From assembly GCA_019044685.2 (NCBI GenBank), contig JAGTXX020000015.1, positions 868,001-932,000 on the forward strand: a stretch of DNA of 64,000 bases. Direction: 5' to 3'. Within the stretch, counting starts at the first letter, position 1, and every line of letters begins with the position of its first letter. The translations under genes and the position numbers were made by a program. Source of the stretch: Nannochloris sp. 'desiccata' (Eukaryota > Chlorophyta > Trebouxiophyceae > Chlorellales > Chlorellaceae). This document shows, in pieces, positions 61,032-64,000 of the stretch. The notes under the pieces are model-generated. The model had not been told where the DNA came from. It did not search any database and saw only the letters and a program-made list of their open reading frames with translations.

Positions 61032-63008
61032 TTACTCTGCAGCCAACATCAACTCCTCAATTTCCGCCGCTGCCGCTTGCTCAGCTGTCAATGCACTTTC
61101 TTTACTACTACCACTCGTACTCGTCGTGCTGTCATCATTATTGCTACTAGTACCAACTGACAACACTCCATCTTTCCCTTGCACCAAATCTAACAAATCT
61201 TTCGACACCATACTAGGAATCGAATGTGCCTGCACCGCTTCCTCAGTTGCCGCTGCCACCACTGCAGTTTCTAAGACCAACAGCTCGTGGTATTCTACAT
61301 CAAATTTCATGAATTTTTCTTTGCAATTCAAAACCATTTCTGCAAGATGACGTAAATTTCGTACCGGTTCTCCATTAAACGCGTGTACTTGTGTATTGAA
61401 ACAGTCTTCATAGCCCAACGTCGCGTCACACGCCAGCACTTGACTCACTACAATAACTTCTTCATCGGGCCACCGTTTATGTCCATGCAATAACCGGTCC
61501 AATAACTTCACAGGGGCTTCTCTGTGGTAATCTATTCCATACTCTGACTGTAAATACGGTTCAGTAGCAACTGTAAACACCACACCTGCAACTACAAAAT
61601 ACGAAGGGTCCCCACCCGCCAAGTGGTGTGGAACCAAAGCATTTGGTCTCATCAATTTCACTGATGCGTTGATTTCTTTACCCTCCCTTAGAATATCTAA
61701 AGAACACACATCTCCAGTGAATTTCTGAGAGGTTAAATAACTGAAGGCAATACGTTCTCCACTACGAAAAGGGACGGTACCGTCGGACGCTACCTGCACA
61801 CCGTCAAATCGCATTAAAATGTCGCCAGGTTGGATAATCCCTGCTGCAAGACTGATAGGTTGGACAGTACGTACAAGGACACCTTTCTGGCCAGCAGAGA
61901 TGCCACAGGCTGCACGCAAGGCTTCACTTTCCATTCTTTGCCATTGGATGCCGAGAGCGGGGAAGCCAGTGAAGGCGCCATTTCGTTGAAAATCATCCAA
62001 AAAGTGGTGAATAACGGGCGTCGGAATGACATATCCTATATTTTCAGCATCGCTTCCTGCGTACGACTGGAACGCGATACCAACACATTGCCCCGAGTCA
62101 TTAAAAACAGGCCCTCCACTATTTCCTGAATTGATTGCCGCGTCAATTTGTACGCCGAGAAGTTCAGTCGCTCCGTGTGCGTACGCAGTGACTTCAATAC
62201 GGGAAACGACACCTGAAGTAACAGAAATGGTGTCACCACCGATAGGATACCCTACGACATAAACAGAATCTTGTAATGAGGGCAAGGGCCCGAGAGATAG
62301 AGGTGCAACCCCTTTCCAAAATTCTGGATCCTCTACCGTAAGTAAGGCGATATCGCATTCAGTACCCATAGCCAGTACTTTTGCCAAGAATTTTCTATCA
62401 TCTCCACGGCGTTTTACCTTCACTTGAGAGTGGTATTCAACTGAATGAGCGTTGGTTAAAAGCCAAATTTGCCCGTCAGGGCCCTGAACCATAAAGCCTG
62501 AAGAGGAAGACGAGTATTGACGTTTACGTTGCCAGGGGAGACTAAAGTTTGGTTCGGTATGGACACAAAAGATCTTGATTACTGCATCCATGACGTGCAT
62601 CTCTTCATCGAGTTCTTTTTCAACTTGAGCGGTGGCATCTTTTTCAGGATTTTCATCCATAGTCAGGATAACTTGATTGCCACGCACTTCTATAGACTCT
62701 ATAGAATCTGTATTGATGCCTTGGATACCGTTTGGGATGGTGGAGGGGCGGGCAGGGCCGTCTGGGGAAGGAGGAGTTGTCCGACCACGAGAGTCACGAC
62801 TGCGAGAACCTTGTTTTGCAGGTTTTTTAGCTTGAGCAGCAACTGGACTGGAGAATTTCCTATGTGTGCGTAGTGTTCTGGTGAATGGCAATGGTGCATT
62901 GTAAGATTGTGCTGTTGCAAAGCGGGCAGAGCACATTTTAATTAAAGGAGCATGCATTGCAAGGGTAGGCCGAGCCTCGGCGAAGCGCATTGTCCCTCTA
63001 AGCGACAT
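61032..63008 (-). CDS. DEG2: DEG2-type serine protease, chloroplast
   Basis: A single exon encodes 658 residues. A long basic, Ser/Pro-rich leader fits plastid targeting. The trypsin-like domain has YSLP-like [11 protein letters not shown], His in LLTNAHSV, Asp in CDIALLTV and Ser in [14 protein letters not shown], so the triad is intact. [20 protein letters not shown] and [10 protein letters not shown] match plant DEG2. Two PDZ-like regions follow (about residues 340-440 and 460-570; [16 protein letters not shown]). A tail of Ser/Thr and Glu ends the protein. DEG2 is a stromal-side thylakoid protease for damaged PSII proteins. TTACA lies at 60986-60990. Confidence 0.93.
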   Translation of the reverse strand: MSLRGTMRFAEARPTLAMHAPLIKMCSARFATAQSYNAPLPFTRTLRTHRKFSSPVAAQAKKPAKQGSRSRDSRGRTTPPSPDGPARPSTIPNGIQGINTDSIESIEVRGNQVILTMDENPEKDATAQVEKELDEEMHVMDAVIKIFCVHTEPNFSLPWQRKRQYSSSSSGFMVQGPDGQIWLLTNAHSVEYHSQVKVKRRGDDRKFLAKVLAMGTECDIALLTVEDPEFWKGVAPLSLGPLPSLQDSVYVVGYPIGGDTISVTSGVVSRIEVTAYAHGATELLGVQIDAAINSGNSGGPVFNDSGQCVGIAFQSYAGSDAENIGYVIPTPVIHHFLDDFQRNGAFTGFPALGIQWQRMESEALRAACGISAGQKGVLVRTVQPISLAAGIIQPGDILMRFDGVQVASDGTVPFRSGERIAFSYLTSQKFTGDVCSLDILREGKEINASVKLMRPNALVPHHLAGGDPSYFVVAGVVFTVATEPYLQSEYGIDYHREAPVKLLDRLLHGHKRWPDEEVIVVSQVLACDATLGYEDCFNTQVHAFNGEPVRNLRHLAEMVLNCKEKFMKFDVEYHELLVLETAVVAAATEEAVQAHSIPSMVSKDLLDLVQGKDGVLSVGTSSNNDDSTTSTSGSSKESALTAEQAAAAEIEELMLAAE

Positions 63009-63409
63009 TAAAGAATACTATGTAATTATTTATGTTTACTGCATTGCTTGCGAAAGCCAAAATATCGAAAAACTCTGATAATGCCGAAATCAAATTCAAC
63101 TAGGTCCTCAAAAAGCCAGCTTGAAGTAACTAGGAACAAGTTCAAAGGTATCTAGGATCTAGAACGAATACTATAAATGTAATGGGTTGTCTTGAACTTT
63201 ACAATTGAATATATGCAACTCTCGGCCAAAGTGCTGGGCAAAACGAAACGTTATCCAACAGGTTCGGTCGTTCTTCACATTAAGGCCCCCTTTTCGTCGT
63301 TGAGGTCATAAATCTTAAACATGCAGACTTTTCGGAACCATTAAGTATGGCTGGGAACAGCTTCGTTACAGCATTTCTTCATCTTACAACTTGAAAATCT
63401 CCAAATAAA
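63009..63409. other. Head-to-head spacer, DEG2 / TatD
   Basis: 401 bp between divergent starts. No recognised element. Confidence 0.4.
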
Positions 63410-64000
63410 ATGAATCTCATCGACAGCCACTGTCACCTCCAGGTAAGCAAATATCTCGTCATCTGGTCGTATTCACCATCTTATATATCTGTGTTTTACA
63501 TTTACTGCAAGTTTGTGCCTGCAGGATGAGAGAATTCCCGAGGACAGCTTGGACTGCATGATCACTGCCGCCAGCTCGGCCGGTGTTTCCCGCCTTGTTG
63601 TCAACGGTTGCTGGCCAGGCGATTGGCCTCGGGTACTTTCTTTAGCCTCCAAATACCCGGAAAGTATTCTCCCACAGCTTGGTTTGCACCCTTGGTGGGT
63701 TAACCGCAGAGCTGAAGGGGAAATACGGAATCAAGCAGGTGAGGAGAGTGAGGAAAAGACTGACAACGCTTGGTTGGCGACTCTACGTCGTTTATTGCTT
63801 GAAAACCCCACTGCTGGACTTGGAGAGTGTGGATTAGACAAAGGAACCAAGGCTCTAGCTCGTGCTTCTTGGGAAGAACAACTAGAAGCCTTTAAATTAC
63901 AGCTACAACTAGCACAAGAGCTGCAGCGACCAGTGTCGGTTCACTGTGTAAAAAGTTTTGGTGCTGTGCATGACATGCTTTGCAAGGTCAATCTGACTGT
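63410..64000 (+). CDS. TatD-family metal-dependent DNase, 5' part (cut by window end)
   Basis: Exon 1 (63410-63442) encodes MNLIDSHCHLQ, with both metal His residues; the GTAAGC donor and GCAG acceptor keep phase 0. Exon 2 begins at 63525 and is still open at the window edge. ILPQLGLHPWW, AGLGECGLDKG (metal Glu) and PVSVHCV (metal His) follow in TatD order. These enzymes are Mg-dependent 3'-5' exonucleases acting in DNA repair or RNA turnover. About 170 codons are visible of an expected 300. The last visible residues are KSFGAVHDMLCKVNLT. Confidence 0.9.

Noticed and set aside
1..64000. tRNA, rRNA, CRISPR, prophage, organellar insert or operon
   Set aside because: No cloverleaf, rRNA motif or regular spaced repeats were seen by eye; tRNAscan-SE and Infernal would be needed to exclude small RNAs.

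Overview
This window is nuclear DNA of a photosynthetic eukaryote, most likely a green alga (Viridiplantae, probably Chlorophyta) with a compact genome. Three lines of evidence support this. Many genes encode plastid-targeted proteins of cyanobacterial or plant type: ARC6, plastid pyruvate kinase, O-acetylserine (thiol)lyase, TrpA, a full nuclear SecA, ribulose-phosphate epimerase, ClpR, DEG2 and a Rubisco-LSMT-like SET protein. About two thirds of the genes have short spliceosomal introns of roughly 60-450 bp, and spacing is tight, with about 34 genes in 64 kb. The pentamer TGTAA, the polyadenylation signal typical of green algae, lies a short way past the stop codon of about two thirds of genes, counted by eye. 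The species cannot be named from this sequence.

Layout. 1-5 kb: the 3' part of ARC6, NOL10 with a Gly/Arg tail, and a 0.7-kb element with near-perfect terminal inverted repeats. 5-9.6 kb: ALG1 mannosyltransferase, a J-domain protein with SUMO-interaction-like motifs, and a small RING-CH protein assembled here from two exons. 9.9-17 kb: plastid pyruvate kinase and cysteine synthase head to head, a gamma-carbonic-anhydrase-like complex I subunit, a tail-anchored protein with a small N-terminal domain, and tryptophan synthase alpha. 17.3-25.3 kb: one very large (1957 aa) zinc-finger protein and an APE2-type endonuclease. 25.6-30.2 kb: an RGG/FoP-type mRNA-export-like protein and chloroplast SecA.

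30.6-45 kb: a transmembrane Raf-like kinase with a carbohydrate-binding-like ectodomain, a nucleotide-sugar transporter, a MYND protein, an Hsp70 ATPase domain without a substrate domain, a FUS/TAF15-like RNA-binding protein, an FAD monooxygenase packed 34 bp behind a small unknown gene, and a minimal ionotropic glutamate receptor. 45-54.4 kb: a VIM/UHRF-like RING-SRA-RING protein with a C-terminal CUE-like segment, an AP2 factor, a SCAMP, an aldo-keto reductase and a BASS transporter broken by one base in an A7 run. 54.5-64 kb: ribulose-phosphate epimerase, a DUF1802 protein, the SET protein, an unknown plastid-targeted protein, ClpR, DEG2 and the start of a TatD nuclease.

There are no operons. 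Genes lie in head-to-head and tail-to-tail pairs separated by about 120-530 bp. Exon joins given below were deduced by hand from splice consensus, preserved frame and family similarity. Two joins use GC-AG introns. No tRNA, rRNA, CRISPR array or virus was seen. The most unusual genes are the SRA/RING/CUE-like protein, the membrane Raf-like kinase, the 1957-aa zinc-finger protein and the Hsp70 ATPase-only protein.
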